This document shows positions 9,761 through 19,940 of a stretch of 64,000 nt of DNA, in pieces. The position numbers were made by a program, and so were the translations under genes. Source of the DNA: Paraburkholderia sp. BL23I1N1. Lineage in GTDB: Bacteria; Pseudomonadota; Gammaproteobacteria; Burkholderiales; Burkholderiaceae. A model generated the notes under the pieces. The model saw only the letters and a program-made list of their open reading frames with translations. It was not told the origin of the DNA and ran no database searches. The DNA lies in NCBI RefSeq assembly GCF_003610295.1, contig NZ_RAPV01000001.1, positions 496,001 through 560,000 on the forward strand. The letters run 5' to 3'. Within the stretch, counting starts at the first letter, position 1. Each line of letters begins with the position of its first letter.

Positions 9761-10108
9761 ATGGCCGAAGCAGCTCCAACCGAATATTTCATTCAGGGCA
9801 TCACGTCGACCGGGAAAAAATTTCGGCCGAGCGATTGGTCGGAGCGGCTCGCAGGCGTCATGGCATGCTTCGGTCCGAGCCCGGGCGGCAAGGGGCCGAA
9901 TGCTTACCTGCAATACTCGTTGTACGTCCGACCCACCATGATCGGCGACCTCAAATGCGTGATTCTCGATTCGCGTTTGCGCGACATCGAGCCGATGGCC
10001 TTCGATTTCGTCCTGAACTTCGCGAAAGACAATGACCTTCTCGTGACGGAGGCGTGCGAGTTGCAGCTTGAACATGCCACGCCGCAAGCCAAAAGGCATG
10101 CGATATAG
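9761..10108 (+). CDS. DUF3579 family protein
   Basis: The 115-residue cytoplasmic protein matches the DUF3579 family found next to argF and rpsT in Burkholderia and relatives. Family landmarks are YFIQGITSTGKKFRPSDWSERLAG near the N terminus, the SPYLQ-like region (GPNAYLQYSLYVRP) and LRDIEPMAFDFVLNFAKDNDLLV. Its function is unknown. ATG 9761 starts the conserved domain; longer in-frame extensions upstream cover the promoter region and show no conservation. A strong terminator follows 27 bases after the stop. Confidence 0.82.
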   Translation: MAEAAPTEYFIQGITSTGKKFRPSDWSERLAGVMACFGPSPGGKGPNAYLQYSLYVRPTMIGDLKCVILDSRLRDIEPMAFDFVLNFAKDNDLLVTEACELQLEHATPQAKRHAI

Positions 10109-10135
10109 CGCAAGCCAGCCGGATCGGCAAAAGAC

Positions 10136-10161
10136 AAAACCCGCAAGCAGCGGGTTTTTTT
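10136..10161 (+). terminator. Terminator of the DUF3579 gene
   Basis: AAAACCCGC and GCGGGTTTT pair around the AAGCA loop (10145-10149), followed by a run of seven T. Confidence 0.88.
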
Positions 10162-10248
10162 ATGGCTGAGGCCGAGGCCTCTGTGAGTAGCCTGTCGAAG
10201 ACGTGCGCGACGAGTCGCGCGGTACCGTGCGGCTCAGCTGGTGCCAAG

Positions 10249-10318
10249 CAAAAAAGCCCGCCGAAGCGAGCTTTTCCGTTGCAGCGGAAACAGGAGGTAG
10301 TCCACCGAAGCGGGCTGA
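10249..10318 (-). terminator. Compound terminator of rpsT
   Basis: Read on the minus strand, AGCCCGCTTCGG near 10316 pairs with the distal CTTCGGCGGGCT, which is followed by a T run (10249-10254). The 40-odd bases between hold a second hairpin, TTTCCG/CGGAAA (about 10274-10290). It lies just downstream of the rpsT stop, so it is probably the rpsT terminator with an unusually long branched head. Confidence 0.7.
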
Positions 10319-10324
10319 CCGAAT

Positions 10325-10603
10325 TTACTGCGCTGCGGGTGCTTGCAGGCCCTTGAGGGCTGCAGCCAGACGGCTCTTGTTACGAGCTGCCTTGTTCTTG
10401 TGAACGATTTTCTTGTCGGCGATGATATCGATGGTCTTCGACGATGCCTGGAAGATCTCGACGGCCTTAGCCTTGTCGCCTGCTTCGATTGCCTTGCGGA
10501 CAGCCTTGATAGCCGTGCGGAACTTCGAGCGCAGTGCCGAGTTGTGCGAGTTTGCCTTCGCGGCCTGGCGGGCGCGCTTGCGTGCTTGTGCGGAATTAGC
10601 CAT
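10325..10603 (-). CDS. rpsT: 30S ribosomal protein S20
   Basis: The 92-residue basic protein binds 16S rRNA early in 30S assembly. [21 protein letters not shown] at the N terminus, the [19 protein letters not shown] region and the [17 protein letters not shown]-terminal helix are diagnostic. An AAGGAA ribosome-binding site lies seven bases before the ATG. It is monocistronic, divergent from murJ, and ends at the compound terminator described separately. In many bacteria S20 represses its own translation; nothing here proves that. Confidence 0.96.
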   Translation of the reverse strand: MANSAQARKRARQAAKANSHNSALRSKFRTAIKAVRKAIEAGDKAKAVEIFQASSKTIDIIADKKIVHKNKAARNKSRLAAALKGLQAPAAQ

Positions 10604-11159
10604 GACGGTTCCTTATCCTGTTCCTGTTTCCAGTACCTGACCTTCAAGTGGTGAGGCGCTGCTTTTAGATCGAACTCTTGGAAGCGATTGCCCAAGAGCG
10701 CAAAAGTGTCGAAATAATTCGAAAAATCGATCGGACTACGCGAAGGCGGGCCCGTGTTCCGGTGTGTTCCGAGGCTGGTTGGCGCTTCCTCAATACGGTT
10801 TGAGCGATGTTCGCACTCGTGTATTGTGGCGTGCCTGAACCCCGTCCGAAAATTGAGCGAGCTTCGAAACCGGCGATTATAGCAACAAAATCAGGCACGT
10901 GGCAACGGGGAATCGCCAATCCTGATGCAGCGGGGCTGCCGCGCAAGATCCGGGATTCTGTGACCGCCCTGGCGGGGAAGGGGTGTGCCGGCGAGCGCTC
11001 AACCGGCAAGCGGGCGGTGGCCCCGGTAGGCAAAGCGTCTGGCAAGCAACAAAAAACGGCCCAATCCGCTCATCCGAACGAACCTCCACGGCGCAAATCG
11101 GTCCGATTCGCGTTCTGGCTCGTCGTCGCCACCTGCGGCACCCGTATAATAAGCGCCCC
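10604..11159. other. Long divergent intergenic region, rpsT / murJ
   Basis: This 556-base region holds the promoter and leader of rpsT (minus) and the start region of murJ (plus). The only clear element is the TATAAT box close to murJ, listed separately. The reading frames that cross it lack recognisable domains and ribosome-binding sites, so I do not call a gene here. Confidence 0.5.
11145..11150 (+). promoter_or_regulatory. Candidate -10 box of murJ
   Basis: A perfect TATAAT lies only nine bases before the murJ ATG. If used, transcription would begin at about 11156-11158, making a leaderless or nearly leaderless mRNA. No good -35 hexamer is visible at the right distance. Confidence 0.4.
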
Positions 11160-12710
11160 ATGAATCTATTCCGAGCCCTGCTGACGGTCAGCGGCTTCAC
11201 GCTGCTGTCGCGCGTGACCGGACTGGCCCGCGAAACGCTGATCGCCCGCGCGTTCGGTGCCAGTCAATATACTGACGCGTTTTACGTCGCCTTCCGCATT
11301 CCGAACCTGCTGCGGCGCATTTCCGCCGAGGGTGCGTTCTCCCAGGCCTTCGTGCCGATTCTCGCCGAGTTCAAGAACCAGCAGGGACACGACGCCACCA
11401 AAGCGCTCGTCGACGCCACTTCGACCGTGCTTGCCTGGGCACTCGCCATTCTGTCCGTGATCGGCGTGGTGGGGGCGTCGGGCGTGGTGTTCATCGTCGC
11501 GTCAGGGCTCGCGCATGAAGGTCAGGCCTATGCGCTCGCGGTCACGATGACGCGCATCATGTTCCCGTACATCATTTTCATCTCGCTGACGTCGCTGGCG
11601 TCCGGCGTGCTGAATACGTACAAGAACTTTTCGCTGCCTGCATTCGCCCCGGTTCTGCTGAACGTCGCTTTCATCGTCGCGGCCGTGTTCGTCGCGCCGC
11701 GCCTGCAAACGCCTGTGTATGCGCTCGCGTGGGCAGTGATCGCCGGCGGCGTGCTGCAATTCGCCGTACAACTGCCGGGTCTGAAGAAGATCGACATGCT
11801 GCCGCGCATCGGTCTGAATCCGCTGAAGGCGCTCGCGCACCGCGGCGTCAAGCGGGTGCTGTCGAAAATGGTGCCGGCGATGTTCGCCGTGTCGGTCGCG
11901 CAGATCAGTCTGATCATCAACACCAATATCGCGTCGCGCATCGGTCCGGGCGCCGTCTCGTGGATCAATTACGCCGACCGGCTGATGGAGTTTCCGACCG
12001 CGCTGCTCGGCGTCGCGCTTGGCACGATCCTGCTGCCAAGCCTCTCGAAGGCGCACGTGGACGCCGATCCGCACGAGTATTCGTCGCTGCTCGACTGGGG
12101 GCTGCGCGTTACCTTCCTGTTGGCCGCGCCGAGCGCCGTCGCGCTGTTCTTCTTCGCTCAACCGCTCACCGCAACACTGTTTCACTACGGCAAGTTCGAC
12201 GGCAACTCCGTGGTGATGGTGGGCCGCGCGCTGTCTGCCTACGGCATTGGCCTGATCGGCCTGATTCTCATCAAGATCCTCGCGCCCGGTTTTTACGCGA
12301 AGCAGGACATCAAGACGCCGGTGAAGATCGGCATCGGCGTGCTGATTGTCACGCAGTTGAGCAACTACGTGTTCGTGCCGATTTTCGCGCATGCGGGTCT
12401 CACGCTGAGCGTCGGACTCGGCGCTTGCGTCAATGCGCTATTCCTGTTTCTCGGCTTGCGCAAGCGCGGCATCTATACGCCGTCGAGCGGCTGGCTGAAG
12501 TTTTTTGTGCAGATGCTCGGCGCCTGTCTGGTGCTGGCCGGCACGATGCATTGGCTCGCGATCAGCTTCGACTGGATCGGCATGCATAACCGGCCGGTCG
12601 ATCGCATCGTGTTGCTGGGGGCGTGCCTCGTGCTGTTCGCCGCGCTATATTTCGGTATGCTTTGGCTGATGGGCTTCAAGTACGCGTATTTCAAAAGGCG
12701 AGTGAAGTGA
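11160..12710 (+). CDS. murJ: Lipid II flippase MurJ
   Basis: The 516-residue MOP-superfamily membrane protein flips lipid-linked peptidoglycan precursor across the inner membrane. The MviN/MurJ opening FRALLTVSGFTLLSRVTGLARETLIARAFGAS and the FRIPNLLRRISAEGAFSQAFVPI segment are unmistakable; the latter carries the arginines essential in E. coli MurJ. About 14 hydrophobic segments run to the C terminus. The ATG at 11160 starts the family domain; in-frame sequence further upstream is not conserved. The stop overlaps a GTG of the next gene, suggesting translational coupling. Confidence 0.94.
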   Translation: MNLFRALLTVSGFTLLSRVTGLARETLIARAFGASQYTDAFYVAFRIPNLLRRISAEGAFSQAFVPILAEFKNQQGHDATKALVDATSTVLAWALAILSVIGVVGASGVVFIVASGLAHEGQAYALAVTMTRIMFPYIIFISLTSLASGVLNTYKNFSLPAFAPVLLNVAFIVAAVFVAPRLQTPVYALAWAVIAGGVLQFAVQLPGLKKIDMLPRIGLNPLKALAHRGVKRVLSKMVPAMFAVSVAQISLIINTNIASRIGPGAVSWINYADRLMEFPTALLGVALGTILLPSLSKAHVDADPHEYSSLLDWGLRVTFLLAAPSAVALFFFAQPLTATLFHYGKFDGNSVVMVGRALSAYGIGLIGLILIKILAPGFYAKQDIKTPVKIGIGVLIVTQLSNYVFVPIFAHAGLTLSVGLGACVNALFLFLGLRKRGIYTPSSGWLKFFVQMLGACLVLAGTMHWLAISFDWIGMHNRPVDRIVLLGACLVLFAALYFGMLWLMGFKYAYFKRRVK

Positions 12711-12715
12711 TCACG

Positions 12716-13558
12716 ATGACGCGAGTTCTCGACTATTTCAGCACGCTGGTTGCCGAAGATGACAGCCTGCCGCTGACCGAGGCGGCGCTCTCGCTTGCGC
12801 AGGACGCTTACCCCGATCTCGATTTGCAAGGCACGTTGGCCGAGATCGACGAGCTGGTCGTGCGTTTGCAGCGCCGCATGCCGGACGACGCCGATATCAG
12901 GCAGAAAGTCGGCATTCTGAACCGGTTCTTCTTCCGCGAGCTGGGTTTCGCCAGCAACCTCAACGATTATTACGACCCCGACAACAGTCATCTGAACGCG
13001 GTGCTCAAGCGGCGCCGCGGCATTCCGATTTCGCTGGCGGTGCTGTATCTGGAGATGGCCGAGCAGATCGGCATTCCGGCGCGCGGCGTGTCGTTTCCGG
13101 GTCAATTCCTGTTGCGCGTGACCACGCCGGATGGCGACGTGATGCTCGACCCGACCAGTGGGCATTCACTGTCCGAATCGCAGATGGTGGATATGCTGGA
13201 GCCGTATGTGGCGTCGGCGGGCGAGTCGGTGAGCCGGGCGCTGCGCATGTTGTTGCAACCGGCCACGCGCCGCGAGATCATCGCTCGCATGCTGCGAAAT
13301 CTGAAGTCGACTTATCTTCAGACGGAACGCTGGCAGCGTTTGTTGGCGGTGCAGCAGCGTCTTGTGATCCTGTTGCCGGAAAGTATCGAGGAAGTGCGCG
13401 ATCGCGGTTTCGCCTATGCGCGGCTCGACTATCTGCGTCCGGCACTCGAGGATCTCGAACGATATCTCGGTGACCGGCCGGATGCGGAAGACGCAACGGT
13501 GGTGGAGTCGCAGTTGCATGAACTGCGTCAGCGCACCCAATACGACGACCACGACTGA
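12716..13558 (+). CDS. SirB1 family protein (transglutaminase-like and TPR)
   Basis: The 280-residue protein belongs to the SirB1/transglutaminase-like family. The core segment is the LGFASNLNDYYDPDNSHLNAVLKRRRGIPISLAVLYLEMAEQIG block at about residues 80-125, followed by the FPGQFLLRV strand and a DPTSGHSLSE loop. The C-terminal third resembles tetratricopeptide helices (YARLDYLRPALEDLERYL). Function is unknown; homologues appear next to murJ in related genomes. The ATG at 12716 is preferred; GTG 12707 overlapping the murJ stop would add three residues. A strong terminator follows. Confidence 0.85.
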   Translation: MTRVLDYFSTLVAEDDSLPLTEAALSLAQDAYPDLDLQGTLAEIDELVVRLQRRMPDDADIRQKVGILNRFFFRELGFASNLNDYYDPDNSHLNAVLKRRRGIPISLAVLYLEMAEQIGIPARGVSFPGQFLLRVTTPDGDVMLDPTSGHSLSESQMVDMLEPYVASAGESVSRALRMLLQPATRREIIARMLRNLKSTYLQTERWQRLLAVQQRLVILLPESIEEVRDRGFAYARLDYLRPALEDLERYLGDRPDAEDATVVESQLHELRQRTQYDDHD

Positions 13559-13579
13559 ATTTTCAACTGGTCAAAACAG

Positions 13580-13625
13580 AACGCCTGCATGTGACATACG
13601 TTGAGTCACATGCAGGCGTTTTTCA
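13580..13625 (+). terminator. Terminator after the murJ / SirB1 operon
   Basis: A perfect 16-base stem (13580-13595 with 13605-13620) around a nine-base loop, followed by five T. The stem is longer than most in the window. Confidence 0.9.
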
Positions 13626-13672
13626 TTGGCGCAGCCGCCTAAAGTAAGGTAGGCGGCACGCCGGATACCCCG

Positions 13673-14431
13673 TTACTTCGGCTGCATCCGGATCGCGCCG
13701 TCCAGACGAATCACTTCGCCGTTGAGCATCGGGTTGTCGAAGATCTGCTTGGCCAGAATTGCGTACTCTGCCGGTTTGCCGAGACGCGGCGGGAACGGCA
13801 CCATCGCGCCGAGCGCGTCCTGTACTTCCTGCGGCATGCCCAGCAACATCGGCGTTTCGAAGATGCCCGGTGCGATCGTCATGACACGGATCGCGTTGCG
13901 CGACAGGTCGCGTGCGATCGGCAGCGTCATGCCGACCACGCCGCTCTTGGACGCAGCATAAGCAGCCTGGCCGATCTGGCCGTCAAACGCCGCCACCGAT
14001 GCCGTGTTGATGATCACGCCACGCTCGCCATTCGCATTCGGTTCGTTCTTCGACATGGCCGCGGCGGCGAGCCGGATCATGTTGAAGGTGCCGATCAGAT
14101 TGATCGAGATGGTGCGGGTAAACGACTCGAGCGGATGCGGACCGTCTTTGCCGACCGTCTTGATGGCGGGTGCTACGCCCGCGCAATTCACGAGGCCGCG
14201 CAGCGTGCCGAGCTTCGTGGCAGCTTCGACGGCTTGCGTGGCGTCGTCTTCGCGGCTCACATCGCACTTGACGAACACACCGCCGAGTTCCTTGGCGAGC
14301 GCCTCACCGGCATCCTGATTCAGATCGGCCAGCACCACCTTGCCGCCGTTCTCGACGAAAAGGCGTGCTGTGGCCGCGCCCAAGCCCGATGCACCGCCGG
14401 TGATCAGGAATACGTTGTCACGAATCTCCAT
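13673..14431 (-). CDS. SDR-family 3-hydroxyacyl-CoA dehydrogenase
   Basis: The 252-residue classical short-chain dehydrogenase resembles type-2 3-hydroxyacyl-CoA dehydrogenases (HSD17B10-like), which oxidise 3-hydroxyacyl-CoA with NAD in fatty- or branched-chain acid breakdown. The cofactor motif TGGASGLG is at residues 11-18, followed by [10 protein letters not shown] with the Asp that favours NAD over NADP. The [23 protein letters not shown] segment contains the catalytic Ser and the YxxxK pair. Start codon ATG 14431 follows GGAGAAG by a few bases. It is monocistronic, ending opposite the SirB1 gene terminator. The true substrate is not determinable here. Confidence 0.87.
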   Translation of the reverse strand: MEIRDNVFLITGGASGLGAATARLFVENGGKVVLADLNQDAGEALAKELGGVFVKCDVSREDDATQAVEAATKLGTLRGLVNCAGVAPAIKTVGKDGPHPLESFTRTISINLIGTFNMIRLAAAAMSKNEPNANGERGVIINTASVAAFDGQIGQAAYAASKSGVVGMTLPIARDLSRNAIRVMTIAPGIFETPMLLGMPQEVQDALGAMVPFPPRLGKPAEYAILAKQIFDNPMLNGEVIRLDGAIRMQPK

Positions 14432-14658
14432 GTCTTCTCCTTTGCTTCAGTTCAGTAATGTCTTGATCGAATATTTTCTCGATGATCGATTGTAACGGCT
14501 ATGTTGCAATGCGGAAAGCGAAGTGGGGTGTCGGCCGCATGGGGCCATTACGGATGACCCGTGGCATCTCCGGAAAGCTACGGATCGCTAACTAATGCCG
14601 GGCGTGACGGGCAGCGGAGATGGCGACGGAGCGCATGCCACTCAGCGCGACTCGCAAT

Positions 14659-14690
14659 AAAAAAACCCGCCGGCATGGGCGGGTTTTTCA
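14659..14690 (-). terminator. Terminator of adk
   Basis: Eleven paired bases AAAAACCCGCC (14661-14671) with GGCGGGTTTTT (14678-14688). On the minus strand it follows the adk stop with a T run. Confidence 0.9.
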
Positions 14691-14712
14691 AACAGCAACT
14701 GCAGACACGAAA

Positions 14713-15393
<681 letters not shown>

Positions 15394-15592
15394 CTATGTG
15401 AATTCTTTGGTGGCGCTGCAGCCATCCCACGACTTGCCGAGGGACCCGCGTCGGCTGCCGTTTCGCGTCTCGCGCTGCACGTCGACAACGACGGCGCTGC
15501 AAGGCGGGAACGGTGCGACCGGGGCAAACCCTGGCTCTCGCGATTAACGGGAGGCGCGCACAACCGTCCGATTATGCCATGGGTTTTTCCGC

Positions 15593-16393
15593 TCAAGCCC
15601 CGAATAAAGCCTGCACGCGCGCGAGATCGGCGGGCGTGTCGACGCCCGGCAGCGGCGCATTCTGAGTGACGAGCACCGCGATTCGCTCGCCGTGCCACAT
15701 CGCGCGAAGCTGTTCGAGTGCTTCGACCTGCTCGATCGGCGAAATCGCGAAACTCGGATACGTGCGCAGGAATTGGGCGCGATACGCGTACAGGCCGATA
15801 TGTCGATGAACGACGGCGGGAGCCGGCGGCGCCGGCATCGACGCCACGTCGGGCCAATGCGGCTGATACGCGTCGCGTGCCCATGGAATCGGCGCGCGCG
15901 AAAAATACAGCGCGACGCCGCGCGCGTCGAGCACGACCTTGACGACGTTCGGATTGAAAATTTCCGTGGGGTCGGTGATCGGATGCGCGGCGGTGGCGAT
16001 CGCGCAGCCGTGGCTCGATGCCAGGTGCGACGCCACGCCGCACACGAGCGCCGGGTCGATCAGCGGCTCGTCGCCCTGAACGTTCACCACGATCGTCTCG
16101 TCGCTCCAGCCGAACTGCGCCGCCACTTCCGCGAGACGGTCGGTGCCCGACGGATGATCGGCGCGCGTCAGCACGGCTTCGAAGCCGTGCTCGCGGGCGA
16201 CATCCAGCACTGCTTGCGCGTCGGAGGCGATCAGCACCTGCTGCGCGCCCGATTCGCGCGCGCGTTCGGCCACGCGTACCACCATCGGCTTACCGCCAAT
16301 GTCGGCGAGCGGTTTGTTGGGCAGGCGCGTCGAGGCGAGCCGGGCCGGCACGACGGCGATGAACGGAGGAGCGGCGACGTTAGCGTTGGTCAT
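15593..16393 (-). CDS. kdsB: 3-deoxy-manno-octulosonate cytidylyltransferase
   Basis: The 266-residue enzyme activates KDO with CTP to CMP-KDO for lipid A-core synthesis. The pyrophosphorylase signature [27 protein letters not shown] lies at residues 10-36, and the [10 protein letters not shown] motif holds the metal-binding aspartate. The [11 protein letters not shown] segment and the C-terminal [16 protein letters not shown] are characteristic. ATG 16393 is chosen because upstream in-frame residues to 16477 lack conservation. It lies downstream of lpxK and the Trm112-like gene, so two lipid A/LPS enzymes are grouped. Confidence 0.94.
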   Translation of the reverse strand: MTNANVAAPPFIAVVPARLASTRLPNKPLADIGGKPMVVRVAERARESGAQQVLIASDAQAVLDVAREHGFEAVLTRADHPSGTDRLAEVAAQFGWSDETIVVNVQGDEPLIDPALVCGVASHLASSHGCAIATAAHPITDPTEIFNPNVVKVVLDARGVALYFSRAPIPWARDAYQPHWPDVASMPAPPAPAVVHRHIGLYAYRAQFLRTYPSFAISPIEQVEALEQLRAMWHGERIAVLVTQNAPLPGVDTPADLARVQALFGA

Positions 16394-16548
16394 CGGAAGG
16401 ACGAGCGGCGATGAAACCGGAAGAAAGCGCTCGCAAGTGCATTGCGGCATTGCGGGCGCTGATGGGAAAGACGGCAAATGTGGATCAGAGCGGCGGTATG
16501 CGCCGAAAGTACCGGCCTCGCGCCCGCCCTGCGCCGGGTAAAGCCGAC

Positions 16549-16752
16549 TCAGGCAACGGAGCCCGGATTCAGATCGACCGGCGTGCCTTCCACGGTCTGC
16601 CGTGCTTCGTCGACCAGCATCACGGGGATGCCGTCGCGGATCGGATAGGCAAGCTTGTCCGCATTGCAGATCAGTTCCTGCGCCGAACGGTCGTAGCTGA
16701 GCGGGCCCTTGCAGATCGGGCAGACGAGAATTTCAAGCAGGCGAGCGTCCAC
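16549..16752 (-). CDS. Trm112-like zinc-binding small protein
   Basis: The 67-residue protein of the Trm112/UPF0434 family has the [18 protein letters not shown] zinc-ribbon half at residues 3-20 and the [22 protein letters not shown] segment. Only the first CxxC pair is present, as usual in proteobacterial members. The GTG at 16752 is the likely start: GGAGAAAG precedes it, and translation overlaps the 3' end of lpxK by 20 bases. Bacterial function is not established; eukaryotic Trm112 activates methyltransferases. Confidence 0.85.
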   Translation of the reverse strand: MDARLLEILVCPICKGPLSYDRSAQELICNADKLAYPIRDGIPVMLVDEARQTVEGTPVDLNPGSVA

Positions 16753-17749
16753 GGACTTTCTCCACAACTAATGCAATGAGGCGATGATCGAGCGCGGCTT
16801 CGACAGGGACAACCCAGATGCGCGCGTCGTGCCAGGACCCTAATTTTACCGCATCCTTTTCGGTTATCAGGATGGCATCCGCGTCGACGTCCGTAAAAGG
16901 ATTGCGCTCGAACGCGTAGTGATCCGGCAAGGCGCGGGTGGTGGGCGTGAGACCGGCCGCGCGCAGCGTCGCGAAAAAACGCTCCGGCGCGCCGATGCCG
17001 GCCGCGGCCAGCACGCGATCGCCGCTGAATTGCGCGAGCGGGCGGCGCAGACCGGGGTTGTCGAGGTGCCAGGCGTCGGCTGGCGCGAGTTGCAGCGCGA
17101 ACGTGTTCGGCCAGGGGGGCAGCGTGCGGGCGTACGGATCGTTGATCAGCGTGGCATCGCGGCGGCGCGAGAGAGGCTCGCGCAGCGGACCGGCCGGCAG
17201 CAGAAAACCGTTGCCGCCGAGCCGGTGATCGAAGATCACCAGTTCGGCGTCGCGGGCGAGACGATAGTGCTGCAAGCCGTCGTCGCTGACGATCACGTCG
17301 ACTTCGCGATGCGCGGTGCACAGCGCTTGCGCGGCCGCGACCCGGTCCGGGCAGACCCACACCGGTGCGCCGGTGCGGCGCGCGATCAGCAGCGGTTCGT
17401 CGCCGCCGACGTTCGCTGCCGACGTCGCGAGAACCGGCGTCGGTCCCTTGACGCGCGCACCGTAGCCACGCGACACCACGCCGGGTTTAAAGCCGGCGGC
17501 GCGCAAGGCTTCGACCAGCGCGATAACGGTCGGCGTCTTGCCGGTGCCGCCAACGGTCACGTTGCCGACCACCACCACCGGCACGCCAATGCGCACGGAT
17601 TTCAGCCAGCCGAACGAGAAGGCGGCGCGACGCGCGGCGGCAATCGCGGCGAATACGCAGGCGAAAGGCGTCAGCGCCCACGCAAGCGGGCCGCGTTGCT
17701 GCCACTCACGCGCAAGGCGCGCTTCGAGACGGTTGTTCAATTCGCTCAT
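16733..17749 (-). CDS. lpxK: Tetraacyldisaccharide 4'-kinase
   Basis: The 338-residue inner-membrane-associated kinase phosphorylates the 4' position of the lipid A disaccharide. One N-terminal hydrophobic helix ([20 protein letters not shown]) is followed by the P-loop [15 protein letters not shown] at about residues 56-70 and the [10 protein letters not shown] loop. Further family segments are [14 protein letters not shown] and the ITEKDAVKL motif near the C terminus. It starts a cluster with the Trm112-like gene (20-base overlap) and kdsB. In many betaproteobacteria exbB/exbD precede lpxK; they are absent here and a long gap is present instead. Confidence 0.93.
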   Translation of the reverse strand: MSELNNRLEARLAREWQQRGPLAWALTPFACVFAAIAAARRAAFSFGWLKSVRIGVPVVVVGNVTVGGTGKTPTVIALVEALRAAGFKPGVVSRGYGARVKGPTPVLATSAANVGGDEPLLIARRTGAPVWVCPDRVAAAQALCTAHREVDVIVSDDGLQHYRLARDAELVIFDHRLGGNGFLLPAGPLREPLSRRRDATLINDPYARTLPPWPNTFALQLAPADAWHLDNPGLRRPLAQFSGDRVLAAAGIGAPERFFATLRAAGLTPTTRALPDHYAFERNPFTDVDADAILITEKDAVKLGSWHDARIWVVPVEAALDHRLIALVVEKVRGRSPA

Positions 17750-18341
17750 TGGCGAGCCGCAATAACAGGCGATGCACCGCGCGCCCGAAGGAGACAGGAC
17801 GGCGGCGTGAAAGCGCCAGTTGCACTACGCGGGGCAAGCATCAACGCGGTTCTCCGGACAATCGAAAAGTGAAGCGAAAAGGCGAAGCGGCGGCGACATC
17901 TGGCGCGTTCGCGCCGCGTGCTATTAGCGTGACGCCAGTGTGCCGTAATGACGAGCGCTGCGGGGCGTTCGGCATGCTGTCGAACCCGCCACTCTAGCGC
18001 GCGTGCGTCCCGCACGGCAAGTTGCGCGCCCCGCGCCGCATGGCGAGCCGTTGCTTCGGGCGATGTCCACAGCCTGTGGATAACTTTGTGGAGAACTTGC
18101 CCTTCGATGGGCTGGAAGGGCCGCGCCGAGCGCTTCGTATCGGCATTTGATCTCATTAACGAGATGCAAAATCCATATAAATCAACGACATGCCGCCAAT
18201 TCGCGCGGGCTGGCGGGCGTTTTGGCGGCATTCGTCTAATGGCTCCCGACATGTGGACACTTTTAACAATTCCACCGCTGCGCTGGACGCCGATGGCCAC
18301 TCGGTCTATCGTCTGTCCGGCCAGTCACAGATATTCCTCGC
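17750..18341. other. Long divergent intergenic region, lpxK / xseA
   Basis: This 592-base region lies between two divergent genes. It contains a perfect DnaA-box-like nonamer (listed separately) and an AT-rich patch at about 18140-18190. The minus-strand frame that covers most of it shows no domain, no signal and no ribosome-binding site, so no gene is called. Confidence 0.5.
18075..18083 (-). promoter_or_regulatory. DnaA-box-like nonamer
   Basis: TGTGGATAA is the exact complement of the consensus DnaA box TTATCCACA. Directly upstream the sequence TGTCCACAG is a half-match on the other strand, and TTGTGGAGAA follows at 18084-18093. Confidence 0.4.
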
Positions 18342-19721
18342 ATGAATCCCGAAAGCCCGTTTGCTTCGTCGGCTACGCCCGGCGGTGAAGTTGTCGTCCC
18401 CGTTTCCGCGCTCAATCGCGCGATTGGCACGATGCTCGAACGCTCGTTTCCGCTCGTCTGGGTGTCGGGCGAAGTCTCGAACTTCACGCGTGCCGCGAGC
18501 GGCCATTGGTATTTCTCGATCAAGGACGCTCAGGCGCAGATGCGCTGCGTGATGTTCCGCGGTCGCGCGCAATACGCCGAGTTCACGCCGCGCGAAGGCG
18601 ACCGTATCGAAGTGCGCGCGCTGGTGACAATGTACGAGCCGCGCGGCGAGCTGCAACTGAATGTGGAAGCGGTGCGCCGCACGGGGCAGGGGCGTCTTTA
18701 TGAAGCCTTTCTCAAGCTGAAGGCGCAACTCGAAGCCGAGGGTCTCTTTGCCGCCGAACGCAAACGCGCGTTGCCGCCTCATCCGCGCGCGATCGGCATT
18801 GTGACATCGCTTCAGGCCGCCGCATTGCGTGACGTCGTGACCACCTTGTCGCGGCGCGCGCCGCACATTCCGGTGATCGTCTATCCGGCACCGGTGCAGG
18901 GCGTGGGCGCCAGCGCCAGGCTGGCCGCGATGGTCGACGCGGCCAGCGCGCGCCGCGAGGTCGATGTGCTGATCGTGTGCCGCGGCGGCGGCTCGATTGA
19001 AGACCTGTGGGCGTTCAACGAAGAAGCGCTCGCGCGTGCCATCGCTGAAAGTGCGATACCGGTGGTAAGCGGCGTGGGTCACGAAACCGATTTCACGATT
19101 GCCGACTTCGCCGCCGACGTGCGCGCACCGACGCCTACCGGCGCCGCCGAACTCGTCAGCCCGCAGCGCGTGCTGTTGCTGCGCGAGCTCGATCATCGGC
19201 ATGCGACGCTCGCGCGCGGTTTTGGCCGCATGATGGAGCGCCGCGCCCAGCAACTCGACTGGCTCGCGCGCCGGCTCGTGTCGCCGGCCGAGCGGCTCGC
19301 GCGGCAGCGCACCCACCTGCAGCAATTGAGCGTGCGCCTCGCTTTGGCGGGTGCGCGTCCCGTGCGTGATGCACGAGCGCGTTTTTCTCTGCTGCAGATG
19401 CGCTGGGAGCGCTGGCGCCCCGATCTCGCCGCGCATCAGGCGAAGCTCGGCAATCTCGCGCAGCGTCTGGACACCGCATTGTTACGCCAGCATGAACGTC
19501 AGACCGCGCGTATCGACACGCTGGCCGCGCGGCTCGAAGTACTGAGTCCGAAGCGCACACTGGAGCGTGGCTATGCCGCCGTGCTCGATGCGCAGAGCGG
19601 CCGCGCGGTGCGCGCGCCGTCGTCGCTGAAACCGGGGCGGCGCCTCACGGTGCATCTCGCCGAAGGGGCTGCTGACATTGCCCTCGCCGATGTGCAACCG
19701 CGCCTGACCGACGGTTTCTGA
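18342..19721 (+). CDS. xseA: Exodeoxyribonuclease VII large subunit
   Basis: The 459-residue subunit forms, with XseB, a nuclease that degrades single-stranded DNA to oligonucleotides. The N-terminal OB fold reads [27 protein letters not shown]; the catalytic domain contains the conserved [30 protein letters not shown] and [17 protein letters not shown] segments, and the coiled C-terminal region ends with the typical [11 protein letters not shown] block. Length is normal. The partner xseB is not in this window. It has no clear operon partner; sodB follows after 219 bases with its own promoter. Confidence 0.94.
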   Translation: MNPESPFASSATPGGEVVVPVSALNRAIGTMLERSFPLVWVSGEVSNFTRAASGHWYFSIKDAQAQMRCVMFRGRAQYAEFTPREGDRIEVRALVTMYEPRGELQLNVEAVRRTGQGRLYEAFLKLKAQLEAEGLFAAERKRALPPHPRAIGIVTSLQAAALRDVVTTLSRRAPHIPVIVYPAPVQGVGASARLAAMVDAASARREVDVLIVCRGGGSIEDLWAFNEEALARAIAESAIPVVSGVGHETDFTIADFAADVRAPTPTGAAELVSPQRVLLLRELDHRHATLARGFGRMMERRAQQLDWLARRLVSPAERLARQRTHLQQLSVRLALAGARPVRDARARFSLLQMRWERWRPDLAAHQAKLGNLAQRLDTALLRQHERQTARIDTLAARLEVLSPKRTLERGYAAVLDAQSGRAVRAPSSLKPGRRLTVHLAEGAADIALADVQPRLTDGF

Positions 19722-19848
19722 CACTTCGCCGACACCGCGCCAAGGCATATTTTTGACTCTCGCATGGGGCAGGCACGACCCGTGCGAAAGCACTAATTAC
19801 GCTATGTGTGCGGCATGTTTGCCGATGCCGGGCATAAAGTCCATTGGT

Positions 19849-19877
19849 TTGCGGGGTTATTCCAACTCGCCTACAAT
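19849..19877 (+). promoter_or_regulatory. Sigma-70 type promoter of sodB
   Basis: TTGCGG (19849-19854), a 17-base spacer and TACAAT (19872-19877) make a good sigma-70 promoter, giving a leader of about 57 bases before sodB. Confidence 0.6.
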
Positions 19878-19940
19878 CCAGTGCTCAATAGCGTTATCCG
19901 CAGACTCCCCCACAACAGATACAGACAGAAGGAAAGCACC

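Noticed and set aside
10665..11163. Open frames inside the rpsT - murJ gap
   Set aside because: They overlap on both strands, lack domains and ribosome-binding sites, and are in a region expected to hold promoters.
17746..18300. A minus-strand frame that might be exbD upstream of lpxK
   Set aside because: The translation has no membrane helix or ExbD motif and no ribosome-binding site, so exbBD are considered absent.
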